In this document: positions 9,262 to 18,207 of the stretch, piece by piece
How the letters are laid out: the number at the start of each line of letters is the position of its first letter
Numbering within the stretch: the stretch's first letter is position 1
DNA from: Levilactobacillus tangyuanensis
GTDB lineage: Bacteria; Bacillota; Bacilli; Lactobacillales; Lactobacillaceae
Length of the DNA stretch: 64,000 nt
Direction of reading: 5' to 3'
Assembly: GCF_003946545.1 (NCBI RefSeq)
Contig: NZ_RHOA01000003.1
Location: 1-64,000 of the forward strand
Program-made: the position numbers and the translations under genes
Notes under the pieces: model-generated
What the model was told of the DNA's origin: nothing
Databases searched by the model: none
The model's input: the letters and a program-made list of their open reading frames with translations, nothing else

Positions 9262-10102
9262 TCAAGCACGCCAGTTCTTGCAGGCCCGGCCAGAGCTCTT
9301 CCGGTGTCCAGTTTGCCTGGAACCTTACGACCAGGTCGTTGACCGGAGTCTAGTTTGTCCTAATGGCCATAATGTCGATATCTCTAAGAAGGGAACGGTC
9401 TATTTCATGCAGCGCGCGGTGGCCAGTGAATATGATGACGCTATGCTGGCTGCACGACGGCGCATGCTTCAGGCGGGACTCTTTGCCGGCATCACGGATG
9501 CCTTTGTGGCTAAGATGCCAACGACGCCACAGACTATTCTGGATGTAGGTTGTGGCGAAGGAACGCCCCTGAATGACGTGTTGGCCAAACGGGGGATTAA
9601 AGAGGATGCCGCCGTGGGCTTCGACCTATCGAAGCCGGGAATTAACTTGGCCACACAGTTGGACAATCAGGCTTTCTTCTGCGTGGCCGATCTGGCCCAA
9701 ATGCCATTTTCAGATGGCCAATTCACCACAATTCTAGATTTGTTTTCCCCATCGGCCTATCAGGAATTCAACCGGGTGCTGGCGCCAGAAGGACAATTGC
9801 TGAAGGTCATTCCCAATAGTGACTACCTGATCGAGTTGCGTCAGGCTATCTTCCCGGCCGACAGTGCTCACGCCACCTATGACAACGGCAAGGTTCTCGG
9901 CTTGTTCCAAGAACACTATCCTGACGCCACGGCGGAACGCATTCGTTACCAGGTTCCCGTTTCGGCGCAACGATTCGCCGACCTAATGTTGATGACGCCG
10001 ATGCATTGGGGCGCTACGCCAGAACGGTTGGCGGAGGTCAAGGCCAATCCATTTACCGAGATCACAGTTGATGTGACCTTGCTTACCGCACAAGGGCATT
10101 AA
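9248..10102 (+). CDS. rlmA: 23S rRNA (guanine-N1)-methyltransferase, RlmA family
   Basis: 284 residues; ATG at 9248 has GGGGG at a workable distance, with ATG 9236 as an alternative. An N-terminal zinc-binding motif (CPVC, then CPNGH) is followed by the linker DISKKGTVYFMQR, typical of RlmA(I)/(II) enzymes that methylate G745 or G748 in 23S rRNA helix 35. The SAM site reads TILDVGCGEGTPL. In Gram-positives the G748 (TlrB/RlmAII) type is usual and can affect macrolide and ketolide response. The target guanine cannot be decided here. The gene overlaps the permease gene. Confidence 0.85.
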   Translation: MKKIDQARQFLQARPELFRCPVCLEPYDQVVDRSLVCPNGHNVDISKKGTVYFMQRAVASEYDDAMLAARRRMLQAGLFAGITDAFVAKMPTTPQTILDVGCGEGTPLNDVLAKRGIKEDAAVGFDLSKPGINLATQLDNQAFFCVADLAQMPFSDGQFTTILDLFSPSAYQEFNRVLAPEGQLLKVIPNSDYLIELRQAIFPADSAHATYDNGKVLGLFQEHYPDATAERIRYQVPVSAQRFADLMLMTPMHWGATPERLAEVKANPFTEITVDVTLLTAQGH

Positions 10103-10133
10103 GTAAAACGTTTAAGAATCTTATGAAAAAGGC

Positions 10134-10162
10134 TTGATCGACTGACAGGGCAGTGTTATATT
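10134..10162 (+). promoter_or_regulatory. Promoter of candidate small RNA
   Basis: TTGATC (10134-10139), a 17-bp spacer and TATATT (10157-10162) preceded by TGT (extended -10). No ORF with a ribosome site follows before the terminator ending at 10277. A LacI-type half-palindrome GTAAAACGTTTAAG lies upstream at 10103-10116. Confidence 0.55.
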
Positions 10163-10168
10163 GACCAA

Positions 10169-10277
10169 TGAGAAATCGTTTGGCGGTCGACATCAGCTAG
10201 TAACTGTTAGCGGCTGACAAGTAGCACTTCACTAGAGTAGTTCCTCGCCGTGCCCACACCGAGGAACTGCTTTTTTT
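10169..10277 (+). ncRNA. Candidate small RNA of about 109 nt
   Basis: A self-contained unit: a near-consensus promoter (10134-10162), about 65 nt of transcript that can fold into a TCAGC/GCTGA hairpin near 10193-10217, and a strong terminator (10237-10277). The next gene, trmL, has its own promoter at 10304-10333, so this is not simply its leader. No known RNA class was recognised; the SRP, 6S and tmRNA signatures I know are absent. No evidence of expression is available from sequence alone. Confidence 0.4.
10237..10277 (+). terminator. Rho-independent terminator
   Basis: GTAGTTCCTCG (10237-10247) pairs with CGAGGAACTGC (10260-10270) with one G-U pair and a 12-nt loop, then TTTTTTT (10271-10277). 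Ends the candidate small RNA, or read-through from the rRNA methyltransferase gene. Confidence 0.85.
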
Positions 10278-10303
10278 GTGGCGTGAAAACCGTTGGGCCA
10301 TGC

Positions 10304-10333
10304 TTGTCAAAGCCCCGGCCCAACGGCTATAAT
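10304..10333 (+). promoter_or_regulatory. Promoter for trmL-ftsK
   Basis: TTGTCA (10304-10309), 18-bp spacer, consensus TATAAT (10328-10333). A small hairpin CGGCA-GTT-TGCCG at 10346-10358 lies in the predicted leader. Confidence 0.65.
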
Positions 10334-10380
10334 GAATGAACAGAACGGCAGTTTGCCGAAGAGAACGGAGAGACTGATAG

Positions 10381-10893
10381 ATGACCAACCATATTGCTTT
10401 ATTTGAACCCTTATTTCCTGCCAACACCGGTAATATTGCCCGGACCTGTGCCGGGACGGATACCGTCCTAGACCTGATCAAGCCTTTAGGCTTTTCGGTT
10501 GACGATGCCCATTTGAAACGTGCCGGACTGGATTACTGGGACAAGGTGGATGTTCGGTATCACGAAAATCTACCGGCATTCCTAGAAACCGTCACGGATC
10601 CCCAGCAACTTTACTTGGTTTCAAAGTTTGCCGAACGAGATTACACGGAGCCCGATTATCAAGTTAACGATCATGACCACTTCTTCCTGTTTGGCAAGGA
10701 AACAACGGGACTGCCTGAACCCTTTATGCGGGCGCACATGGAACAGTGTATTCGAATTCCACAGGATGACGAACATATTCGGGCACTTAACTTATCGAAC
10801 AGTGCAGCTATCGTGATTTACGAAGTCTTACGGCAACAATCATTCTTGAATCTGGAACGGGTTCACCGTTATCCACACGATAAATTAAAATAG
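10381..10893 (+). CDS. trmL: tRNA (cytidine(34)-2'-O)-methyltransferase TrmL
   Basis: 170 residues, full family length. SPOUT-fold methyltransferase that 2'-O-methylates the wobble base of tRNA-Leu. Visible motifs: NIALFEP-like start (NHIALFEPLFPANTGNIARTCAG), the knot region FLFGKETTGLPEPFM and the cofactor loop RIPQDDEHIRALNLSNSAAIVIYEVLRQ. ATG start with GGAGAG about 8 nt upstream. Lies 23 bases before ftsK and probably shares its promoter. Confidence 0.92.
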   Translation: MTNHIALFEPLFPANTGNIARTCAGTDTVLDLIKPLGFSVDDAHLKRAGLDYWDKVDVRYHENLPAFLETVTDPQQLYLVSKFAERDYTEPDYQVNDHDHFFLFGKETTGLPEPFMRAHMEQCIRIPQDDEHIRALNLSNSAAIVIYEVLRQQSFLNLERVHRYPHDKLK

Positions 10894-10916
10894 GCTAGCG
10901 AAAGGGGGAGCAGTCG

Positions 10917-13295
10917 GTGGCAACAAAAAGAAAAACAACCCGGCGGCGACCGGCTCGGCGTAAGACGCCGGCCAGGAAGACACCCCGTCGGAAACAGCCA
11001 TTTCCATATACGAGTAACCTCTTAGGACTAATCCTGGTTGCTTTGGCTGGGCTGGGAGCCTTCAACCTGGGGTTCATTGGGACGTTGTGTGCCAATCTGG
11101 TCCGGCTAGTCGTAGGGGATACCTATGAATTTGGGCTAATCCTAATTGGGGCCTTGGGCATCGCTCTGACATTTACTGGAACCTGGCCCCACTTGAAGCG
11201 ACATTATCTTATCGGCAGTGGCCTAATCTATGGGGGTTGGCTGTTGTGGGTCACGGCAACGCACTTTGTTCAGGTGGACCAACATTGTCAATTCATGGCC
11301 ACCATCTGGCATGGCGGCCTAGCTGATCTGTTCACCGGTGGGCTGACCACGCAACTGGGTGGCGGATTAGTCGGTGCGCTGGAACTAAGTGTTGTCGCTT
11401 GGCTCATTGCCCTAATTGGTGCCCAGATTGCGGCCTGGCTGGTCATGTTGGTTGGGGTTATCGTCTTCTTTCAGATTCCCCTCGCCAAGATTGAACAGGC
11501 CCTTCAGGCGACCTGGCAGGGTCTCACCAAGGGGATGCAGGCCAGTGGTTCAGCAATTAAGCGCGGTAGCGAGTTGGCCAAAGAAAAACATGCGGCCCGT
11601 CAACAGGAGGCGGCGTCATCCGCTCCTGCAAAGCCTGCGGTGACGTCGACGGCACCAACTTCGACAGCGGTGACACCGTCAGAACCGGCGAACCCTGTCG
11701 CTGAGGAACCCAGCTACCACATAACGGTGGCCGCGAATGAGGTGCCTAAGCCACGAGCAGCTTCGGCGGCAACGGCTGAACCTGAGGTGGCAGATTCACC
11801 GACCGAGACGGAATTGCTGGCAAATAGCACACCGGTCGATCCTAATTACAAGCTACCAACGGCGGACCTGCTGAAACAAGTGCCACCAACGGATCAAACG
11901 GCCGAGGTCAACGCGATCGATGCCAATACCAAGATATTAAAGCAAACGCTGGATAGTTTTGGCGTCGATGCCGAGGTCAAGAATGTGAGTCTTGGGCCAT
12001 CCGTCACCGAGTATGAACTTCACCCGGCGATTGGGGTCAAGGTGTCACGAATCGTCAATTTGGCCGATGACTTAGCCCTGGCGTTAGCTGCCAAGGGGAT
12101 TCGGATTCAGGCGCCAATTCCGGGCAAATCCTTAATTGGGATTGAAGTTCCCAATAAGAAGGTTTCCACGGTAGCGTTTCGGGATGTCATTGAGGCTCAG
12201 CCGGTTCACCCAGACCGGCCACTTGAGGTGCCGCTTGGGCGTAATGTCACGGGGCAAGTGGTCAGCATGGATTTGACCAAGATGCCGCATTTGCTAATTG
12301 CCGGTGCCACGGGTAGTGGGAAGTCGGTGGCTATTAACGGCATTATCACCAGTATTTTGATGAATGCCCGGCCCGATCAGGTAAAATTGATGCTCATTGA
12401 CCCGAAGAAGGTTGAACTCAGTGTCTACAATGGCATTCCCCATCTGTTAACGCCGGTGGTTTCTGAACCAAAAAAGGCGGCCCGGGCCTTGCAAAAGGTG
12501 GTCGCTGAAATGGAACGGCGTTACGAATTGTTTTCTCAATTCGGTCAACGAAAAATCTCCGGGTACAATGCGATGGTGCAGAAGGCCAATCAGGCCGACG
12601 ATCAAGCGCGACCAACCCTGCCGTATATTGTGGTCGTTGTCGATGAATTAGCTGACCTGATGATGACGGTCTCGAATGAAGTCGAGGATGCCATTATTCG
12701 GTTAGCGCAGATGGGTCGAGCGGCCGGGGTGCACATGATTCTGGCGACGCAACGGCCATCGGTCGATGTGATTACCGGGCTGATTAAAGCCAACGTGCCG
12801 TCACGAATTGCCTTTGCGGTTTCTAGTGGGATTGATTCTCGAACCATTCTCGACACGAATGGGGCGGAAAAACTGCTGGGACGAGGGGACATGTTGTATC
12901 AACCCGTCGATGCCAACTCTCCGGTGCGGGTCCAAGGGGCCTTCATCCCGGATGAAGATGTCAGCAATGTGGTGGACTTCATCAAGGCGGAACAGACGGC
13001 CGATTACGATGAGGACATGATGGTGAGCGACGAGGAAGTTCAACAAGAAGCGGCGGGCGATAGCGACGATGAACTATTCGATGACGCTTTGGACTTTGTG
13101 GTTGACCAACAAAAGGCCAGCACATCACTTCTCCAGCGGCGTTTCCGGATTGGGTATAATCGGGCCGCCCGGATTATGGATGACCTGGAACAACGAGGCT
13201 ATATTGGCCCGCAAGAGGGCAGTAAACCTCGTCAGGTTTATAAACAACCCACCAGTGAAGCGACTGGCGATTCGGGGAGTCATCAATCGGAATAA
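10917..13295 (+). CDS. ftsK: DNA translocase FtsK/SpoIIIE
   Basis: 792 residues, GTG start with AAAGGGGG 9 nt upstream. A very basic N-terminus, about four membrane helices (residues ~35-200), an Ala/Pro/Thr-rich linker, then the motor with Walker A GATGSGKS (463-470), Walker [14 protein letters not shown] and arginine-rich [15 protein letters not shown]. The C-terminal winged-helix gamma domain ([28 protein letters not shown]) would read polar KOPS/SRS-type sequences. It is a septal pump that clears chromosome ends during division. Followed by a strong terminator. Confidence 0.95.
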   Translation: MATKRKTTRRRPARRKTPARKTPRRKQPFPYTSNLLGLILVALAGLGAFNLGFIGTLCANLVRLVVGDTYEFGLILIGALGIALTFTGTWPHLKRHYLIGSGLIYGGWLLWVTATHFVQVDQHCQFMATIWHGGLADLFTGGLTTQLGGGLVGALELSVVAWLIALIGAQIAAWLVMLVGVIVFFQIPLAKIEQALQATWQGLTKGMQASGSAIKRGSELAKEKHAARQQEAASSAPAKPAVTSTAPTSTAVTPSEPANPVAEEPSYHITVAANEVPKPRAASAATAEPEVADSPTETELLANSTPVDPNYKLPTADLLKQVPPTDQTAEVNAIDANTKILKQTLDSFGVDAEVKNVSLGPSVTEYELHPAIGVKVSRIVNLADDLALALAAKGIRIQAPIPGKSLIGIEVPNKKVSTVAFRDVIEAQPVHPDRPLEVPLGRNVTGQVVSMDLTKMPHLLIAGATGSGKSVAINGIITSILMNARPDQVKLMLIDPKKVELSVYNGIPHLLTPVVSEPKKAARALQKVVAEMERRYELFSQFGQRKISGYNAMVQKANQADDQARPTLPYIVVVVDELADLMMTVSNEVEDAIIRLAQMGRAAGVHMILATQRPSVDVITGLIKANVPSRIAFAVSSGIDSRTILDTNGAEKLLGRGDMLYQPVDANSPVRVQGAFIPDEDVSNVVDFIKAEQTADYDEDMMVSDEEVQQEAAGDSDDELFDDALDFVVDQQKASTSLLQRRFRIGYNRAARIMDDLEQRGYIGPQEGSKPRQVYKQPTSEATGDSGSHQSE

Positions 13296-13310
13296 AAATG
13301 AGACCAAAAG

Positions 13311-13349
13311 AAAAGTCCCGCAGCGCTCAAGGCGTTGCGGGACTTTTTA
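13311..13349. terminator. Bidirectional terminator after ftsK
   Basis: AAAAGTCCCGCAGCGC pairs with GCGTTGCGGGACTTTT (one G-U pair) around a short loop. It can end ftsK rightward and the DUF4044 gene leftward. Confidence 0.85.
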
Positions 13350-13351
13350 GT

Positions 13352-13468
13352 CTATTGAATGAAGGCCGTGATTGCACCGAATACAAGTGAACCGATCGTT
13401 GCGATAATCATGACCCATACAAAAACGTTGGTAATTTTTTGAAAAGTTGATTTTTTCTTTTTTGCCAT
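13352..13468 (-). CDS. DUF4044 family microprotein
   Basis: 38 residues, ATG at 13468, stop at 13352-13354, with AGGTGG about 10 nt upstream of the start. The sequence is a lysine-rich head (MAKKKKSTFQKI) followed by one membrane helix (VFVWVMIIATIGSLVFGAI). This matches DUF4044 proteins of lactobacilli, small single-pass membrane proteins of unknown role often found near the division cluster. Antiparallel to ftsK, sharing its terminator. Confidence 0.8.
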   Translation of the reverse strand: MAKKKKSTFQKITNVFVWVMIIATIGSLVFGAITAFIQ

Positions 13469-13578
13469 GCGGGATTAGCCACCTCTTCGCTTCCAATTAT
13501 ACTCAATTAGTTTACCGTGGCCCTGCGATAATTGCAACCGGGGAGCGTAACTTGTCAATAACCTGTCATAAAAGGCAA

Positions 13579-13607
13579 TTGCAACTCGTCAGAGAAATCT
13601 TTATAAT
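13579..13607 (+). promoter_or_regulatory. Promoter for DUF3397 gene
   Basis: TTGCAA (13579-13584), 17-bp spacer, TATAAT (13602-13607), 32 bases before the start codon, with AGAGGAGGGG as ribosome site. Confidence 0.75.
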
Positions 13608-13639
13608 AAAACGGATATGAAAGAGGAGGGGCAACACAA

Positions 13640-13993
13640 ATGGACTTTTGGACATCTCCTGGGGGACAATTGGCAATTTTAGCGATTGGCTGGGTGGTTA
13701 TTCGACTCGTCAAGCAAGTTTTAAGGCGGCATTGGCCACATAACTTACTAACCTGGGATCTCATGACACCACTATTAATCATCTGTTCGGTCATCCTAAT
13801 TGGGGATGGCGCAGGTAGAATCCTCCCTTGGTTAGTCATGGGATGGATGATTATTGGGGTCATTGTTACCCTAGTGCAAGCCATTCATAACCATGAATTA
13901 TTGTATAGCACCTTCATTCGCACCTTCTGGCGCCTGACCGACTTATACTGGACGGTCGGTTTCGTCGGGTGCTTGATCGTCTCAATTAGCTGA
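13640..13993 (+). CDS. DUF3397 integral membrane protein
   Basis: 117 residues with four hydrophobic segments (about 10-25, 43-60, 62-82, 97-116) and a basic loop KQVLRRHWPHN. It matches the DUF3397 family, short membrane proteins commonly encoded just before mraZ in lactobacilli and bacilli. Function unknown. It has its own promoter, and a terminator separates it from mraZ, so it is probably not part of the dcw transcript. Confidence 0.8.
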   Translation: MDFWTSPGGQLAILAIGWVVIRLVKQVLRRHWPHNLLTWDLMTPLLIICSVILIGDGAGRILPWLVMGWMIIGVIVTLVQAIHNHELLYSTFIRTFWRLTDLYWTVGFVGCLIVSIS

Positions 13994-14061
13994 ATGCTTA
14001 TGCATAACTATAAACGCATTTGATTATAGACTCAGTAATTTATCCGCTCAAAAAGGGCGCT

Positions 14062-14097
14062 AAGCCACGGTGAACACTTGTTCGCCGTGGCTTTTTT
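14062..14097 (+). terminator. Rho-independent terminator
   Basis: AAGCCACGG pairs with CCGTGGCTT, extended by imperfect TGAAC/TTC pairing, then TTTTTT. It isolates the DUF3397 gene from the dcw operon. Confidence 0.88.
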
Positions 14098-14135
14098 GTG
14101 CTTTGTGGGGAAATTTATAAAAATTCGGAAACAAT

Positions 14136-14165
14136 GTGGTAGAAGGTGGGGGGATGTGGTAAACT
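14136..14165 (+). promoter_or_regulatory. MraZ box array and dcw promoter
   Basis: Three GTGG-headed repeats start exactly 10 bp apart (14136, 14146, 14156): GTGGTAGAAG, GTGGGGGGAT, GTGGTAAACT. Known MraZ operators are GTGG/TGGG-type direct repeats with 10-bp period, bound by the ring-shaped MraZ protein. The last repeat overlaps an extended -10 (TGG-TAAACT, 14157-14165), so MraZ would block its own promoter. Confidence 0.8.
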
Positions 14166-14196
14166 TGGAAATAGTTACAAATAGGGGGTAATGGCT

Positions 14197-14628
14197 ATGT
14201 TTATGGGCGAGTTTGAACATTCAATCGACACCAAAGGCCGGCTCATTATTCCCGCCAAATTTCGTGATCAACTGGGCGACCAGTTTGTGGTTACTCGAGG
14301 AATGGATGGCTGTTTGTTTGGCTATCCGATGACCGAGTGGTCGGCATTGCAGGAGAAATTGAAAGCCTTGCCAGTCAACCGAAAAGATGCCCGGGCGTTT
14401 GTCCGGTTCTTCTATTCAGCCGCAACTGAATGTGAGCTCGATAAACAAGGGCGGATTAACCTGCCCAAGTCATTACGCGACCACGCGGCGTTGAGCAAAC
14501 AATGTGTGATTGTCGGGGTGGCTAACCGTTTTGAAATTTGGAGTAGCGATCGGTGGCAGGACTTTTCTACCACTGCTGAAGAAGATTTTGATGACATTGC
14601 TGAGAATCTCATTGATTTCGGCATGTAA
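14197..14628 (+). CDS. mraZ: Transcriptional regulator MraZ
   Basis: 143 residues from ATG 14197; AGGGGG sits 9 nt upstream, while ATG 14191 is too close. Two AbrB-like halves each carry the family signature: [19 protein letters not shown] and [19 protein letters not shown]. MraZ forms a ring that binds repeats in its own promoter and controls the dcw cluster. The matching boxes are at 14136-14165. It ends 21 bases before rsmH, whose translation probably depends on the same mRNA. Confidence 0.95.
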   Translation: MFMGEFEHSIDTKGRLIIPAKFRDQLGDQFVVTRGMDGCLFGYPMTEWSALQEKLKALPVNRKDARAFVRFFYSAATECELDKQGRINLPKSLRDHAALSKQCVIVGVANRFEIWSSDRWQDFSTTAEEDFDDIAENLIDFGM

Positions 14629-14649
14629 GTTTGGGAAGGGAGAGTGTTT

Positions 14650-15594
14650 ATGGAAGACTTTCATCATGTTACGGTCCTACTAAAAGAAGCCGTCGCCGGA
14701 TTAGCCATCAAGCCAACGGGAATCTATGTTGACTGCACTCTCGGCGGAGGCGGCCATAGTCAGCAGATTTTGGAACAGCTGACGACGGGTCACCTGTACG
14801 CCTTCGACCAGGACCAAACGGCAATTACCTATAACGAAGATCATTTGAAGAAATACTTAGATGCTGGGCAACTAACGTTCATCAAGGCTAACTTCCGCGA
14901 TATTCAAGCCGAGTTAGCGGAGCGGGGTATCGACCAGGTCGATGGTGTGCTTTACGACCTCGGAGTCTCCTCACCGCAGTTTGATGAGGCCGATCGTGGG
15001 TTTAGTTACCAACACGACGCGCCCTTGGATATGCGGATGGATCAGGACCAGAAATTAACGGCTTGGATTGTCGTCAATGAATGGGAATTTAACGATCTAA
15101 TGCGGATTTTCCGGCGCTATGGTGAAGAGAAGTTTGCGAAGCCAATTGCCAGAGCCATTGAACGGCACCGGGCAACGGCACCCATCGATACAACTGGCCA
15201 GTTAGTTGAAATCATCAAGGAAGGTATCCCAGCGGCCGCTAGACGGCATGGGGGCCATCCAGCTAAGAAGGTCTTTCAAGCTATCCGAATCGCCGTCAAC
15301 GACGAGTTAGGGGCGTTAGAAGACTCCTTGGAACAAGCCATTGACTTGATCGGGTTAAATGGTCGCGTCAGTGTCATTACCTTCCAGTCCCTCGAGGACC
15401 GGCTAGTCAAAACCATGTTCCGTGAACATTCATCCTTGCCGGATCTGCCACATGGCATCCCGGTCATTCCTGATAATTTGCAGCCAGATTATCAGTTAGT
15501 TAATCGCAAACCGATCTTGCCCTCTGAGGCGGAATTAGCCGTCAATCATCGGGCACACAGTGCTAAGTTGAGAATTTTAGAAAAAATTAAGTAG
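14650..15594 (+). CDS. rsmH: 16S rRNA (cytosine(1402)-N4)-methyltransferase RsmH
   Basis: 314 residues; ATG 14650 has AAGGGAG at 8 nt, while the in-frame GTG at 14644 is too close. N-terminal [17 protein letters not shown] motif [16 protein letters not shown], and the conserved blocks [22 protein letters not shown] and [24 protein letters not shown] identify RsmH (MraW). It N4-methylates C1402 in the ribosomal P site. Standard second gene of the dcw operon. Confidence 0.95.
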   Translation: MEDFHHVTVLLKEAVAGLAIKPTGIYVDCTLGGGGHSQQILEQLTTGHLYAFDQDQTAITYNEDHLKKYLDAGQLTFIKANFRDIQAELAERGIDQVDGVLYDLGVSSPQFDEADRGFSYQHDAPLDMRMDQDQKLTAWIVVNEWEFNDLMRIFRRYGEEKFAKPIARAIERHRATAPIDTTGQLVEIIKEGIPAAARRHGGHPAKKVFQAIRIAVNDELGALEDSLEQAIDLIGLNGRVSVITFQSLEDRLVKTMFREHSSLPDLPHGIPVIPDNLQPDYQLVNRKPILPSEAELAVNHRAHSAKLRILEKIK

Positions 15595-15635
15595 TCAAAC
15601 AACCACTAAAAATCGACATAGGAAGATGATCATTT

Positions 15636-16028
15636 ATGGCGCAAAATAGTTTAGCTGAAGCTGTTCCTCTCATTCAGGAACCCGTCCGCCGCCCAAAGGT
15701 CCAGCCACAACCAACTCCACAACAGCAGCCCCAACAAAGCCCTCAAAAACACCGGTTGCCGGTATCTAAATTTGAGAAGTGTTTGATGACGGCCTGTGGC
15801 CTTATTCTTGCTGTTCTCATGGTTAGTGTCGTCTCCGCAAAGATCGCGATGAGTAACGCCCAGCACGAGTTGCAAAGCGTGAATAATCAGGTCACTACAT
15901 ATACGAATCGTAATACCAATACGCAACAAGAGATTAACGAGTTGCAGAGTCGGACACGACTTGATAAAATTGCCAAGAAACAAGGTTTAACCTTGCAGAA
16001 TGCCAGAATAAGGAATGTTAACAAATAA
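15636..16028 (+). CDS. ftsL: Cell division protein FtsL
   Basis: 130 residues. A Pro/Gln-rich cytoplasmic head (residues ~18-42), one membrane helix (CLMTACGLILAVLMVSVVSA), then a periplasmic-side coiled coil (about 70-115) rich in Gln/Asn with a typical end DKIAKKQGLTLQ. FtsL bridges DivIB and DivIC and supports the septal transpeptidase. Overlaps the PBP gene by one base (TAATG), implying coupled translation. Confidence 0.88.
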   Translation: MAQNSLAEAVPLIQEPVRRPKVQPQPTPQQQPQQSPQKHRLPVSKFEKCLMTACGLILAVLMVSVVSAKIAMSNAQHELQSVNNQVTTYTNRNTNTQQEINELQSRTRLDKIAKKQGLTLQNARIRNVNK

Positions 16029-18187
16029 TGAATGATTCCCAAAAGCAACCAACATCGAATAGAACGCCCCGCAGAAACCGGAAGCATGTCGGCCAGTTTC
16101 TGTTTTTCCTTTTCCTCGGCGTTTTTATCCTGATTGTTGGTCGTTTTTCGTATATATCGATTGGTAAGAAGGTCCAAAACGTTAATTTGAGTGCCGCGGC
16201 GCAACAGCTGTACACGGCGAATGAAACGTTAAAGGCAAAGCGAGGCTCGATCTATGATGCCAACGGCCAGGCGATTGCCGAAGATACCAGTGTTTACTCG
16301 GTCTATGTTGTCTTGGACAAACGCCAAGTTGGGTTGAATGGGCAGAAGCTCTATGCCACTAACAAGGAAAAGATTGCGACCGTTTTAGCTAAGAACTTAC
16401 CGATCAGCCGTAAGAAGGTTTTAGCCACGTTGAATCCATCTTCCGGTCAGCCGTTCCAGGTTGAATTTGGGACGGCGGGGCAGAACATATCGTTAACCAC
16501 TAAGGAGAAGATTCAAGCAGCACACCTCAATGGGGTGAACTTTGTTCAGCAAGAGGCGCGGCTTTATCCTAACGGAACCTTCGCCTCCCACCTGATTGGG
16601 TTGGCTCAGGCGCAAACCGCCAAGAATGGGCAGACCACGTTGATTGGGTCAATGGGAATTGAACAGGCCTTTAACAAGGAATTAACGGGGACTAACGGAT
16701 CACAGAAGATTAAGAAGGATATGTACGGGTATCAGTTGCCCGGAACTAAGCAGAAGGCGAAGAAGGCCAAGAACGGGGACAATGTCTACACAACTTTAGA
16801 TACACGGTTGCAGACCCTGCTGGAAACCGAGATGAGTAGCGTTCAGAGTCAGGTTAAGGCCAATTCGATGAATGCCGTCCTGATGAATGCGAAAACGGGG
16901 GCCATCCTGGCCGCCACGCAACGACCAACGTTTAATGCCACGACCAAGTCGGGCCTGAACCAGGTCTGGCGGAACACCCTGGTACAGGATGCCTACGAAC
17001 CTGGGTCAACGATGAAGATCTTCACATTAGCCTCATCGATCAACAGCGGGAATTACAATGGGAACGCCACCTATCAGTCCGGGAAGTACACCATCGGTAA
17101 CCAAACGGTCCCCGATTGGAATACCTCCGGCTGGGGGACCATTACCTATAACAAAGGGTTTGCGGTTTCTAGTAACGTGGCCATGGCCCATCTTGAACAG
17201 CAGATGGGTGCGAAGACTTGGAAGTCTTACATCAAGAAATTCCATTTCTTACAAAGCACCAACTCGGGTCTACCGGGAGAACTGCAAGGAAGCATTGCCT
17301 TCAAGCGACCAATCGAACAGGCTGACACGTCATTTGGCCAAGGGATTCAGGTCACTGTCTTCCAGATGTTGCAGGGCCTAACGGCCGTCAGCAACAATGG
17401 GAAGATGATGAAGCCTTACGTCATTAGTAAGGTCACCGATCCGAACACCAATAAGACCGTCAAAAAGTATTCACCTAAGGTGGTGGGTAATCCCATTTCC
17501 AGCAAGACGGCACAGGACGTTCGTAAGCATATGGAGGACGTGGTCTACAAGAGCTACGGTATTGGGAGTGACTACAAGATGAGTGGCCAACGGGTGGCCG
17601 TTAAGACCGGTACTGCCCAAGTTAGTAACGGGAGTGGTTACCTGTCTGGGGACGATAACTATCTCTACTCGGTTGCCGCAATGGTTCCGGCTAGCAATCC
17701 TAAATACGTGATGTATATCACGATGAAGCAACCTCATCTTGGAAGCAAGACGGCAACTCAGTTGTTGTCTTCCATCATGAAACCAGTGATGGCTCGTGCC
17801 TTACAAGAAGAAACCGAAACGAAAACGACGTCCACGAATAAGATGCCAAATGTGCAAGGGAAGACAATCACTGCCGCAACGTCGAGTTTGACGAAGGCGG
17901 GGGCGACTGTGACCACATTGGGTTCTGGTTCGAAGGTGGTTAAGCAGTCTGTAACGACCGGGACGAGTCTGTATCATGACCAACGAGTCTTCTTATTGAC
18001 TGGTGGCAAGGTCACTTTACCAAGTTTGACCGGTTGGTCGAAGGGTGATGTGGTAAAATTAGCACAGTTAGAAGATTTGAAGCTGTCCGTCAGTGGGGAT
18101 GGGTACGTCACCAAGCAGAGCTTGAAGGCGGGATCAGTCCTGACCAGTGGGTCGACACTCTCGGTCACCTTGAAACAAAATAAATGA
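16028..18187 (+). CDS. pbp2B: Penicillin-binding protein, PBP2x/2B type, with PASTA domains
   Basis: 719 residues. Short cytoplasmic head, one membrane helix (~residues 20-45), dimerisation domain (KRGSIYDANGQAIA), transpeptidase with active-site STMK in PGSTMKIFTL, SSN (in AVSSNVAMA) and KTG (AVKTGTAQV). Two C-terminal PASTA domains (MPNVQGKTITAATSSL and LPSLTGWSKGDVVKL) resemble division-specific PBP2x. Class B transpeptidase that cross-links septal peptidoglycan; its partner FtsW is not in this window. Confidence 0.93.
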   Translation: MNDSQKQPTSNRTPRRNRKHVGQFLFFLFLGVFILIVGRFSYISIGKKVQNVNLSAAAQQLYTANETLKAKRGSIYDANGQAIAEDTSVYSVYVVLDKRQVGLNGQKLYATNKEKIATVLAKNLPISRKKVLATLNPSSGQPFQVEFGTAGQNISLTTKEKIQAAHLNGVNFVQQEARLYPNGTFASHLIGLAQAQTAKNGQTTLIGSMGIEQAFNKELTGTNGSQKIKKDMYGYQLPGTKQKAKKAKNGDNVYTTLDTRLQTLLETEMSSVQSQVKANSMNAVLMNAKTGAILAATQRPTFNATTKSGLNQVWRNTLVQDAYEPGSTMKIFTLASSINSGNYNGNATYQSGKYTIGNQTVPDWNTSGWGTITYNKGFAVSSNVAMAHLEQQMGAKTWKSYIKKFHFLQSTNSGLPGELQGSIAFKRPIEQADTSFGQGIQVTVFQMLQGLTAVSNNGKMMKPYVISKVTDPNTNKTVKKYSPKVVGNPISSKTAQDVRKHMEDVVYKSYGIGSDYKMSGQRVAVKTGTAQVSNGSGYLSGDDNYLYSVAAMVPASNPKYVMYITMKQPHLGSKTATQLLSSIMKPVMARALQEETETKTTSTNKMPNVQGKTITAATSSLTKAGATVTTLGSGSKVVKQSVTTGTSLYHDQRVFLLTGGKVTLPSLTGWSKGDVVKLAQLEDLKLSVSGDGYVTKQSLKAGSVLTSGSTLSVTLKQNK

Positions 18188-18207
18188 GAATGAGGATTGA
18201 CTAGACA

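Noticed and set aside
10197-10481. 94-codon minus-strand ORF across the candidate small RNA
   Set aside because: Crosses the terminator and the start of trmL, no ribosome site, odd composition.
13551-13606. Possible riboswitch before the DUF3397 gene
   Set aside because: Only a standard promoter and a short leader are seen; no conserved fold.
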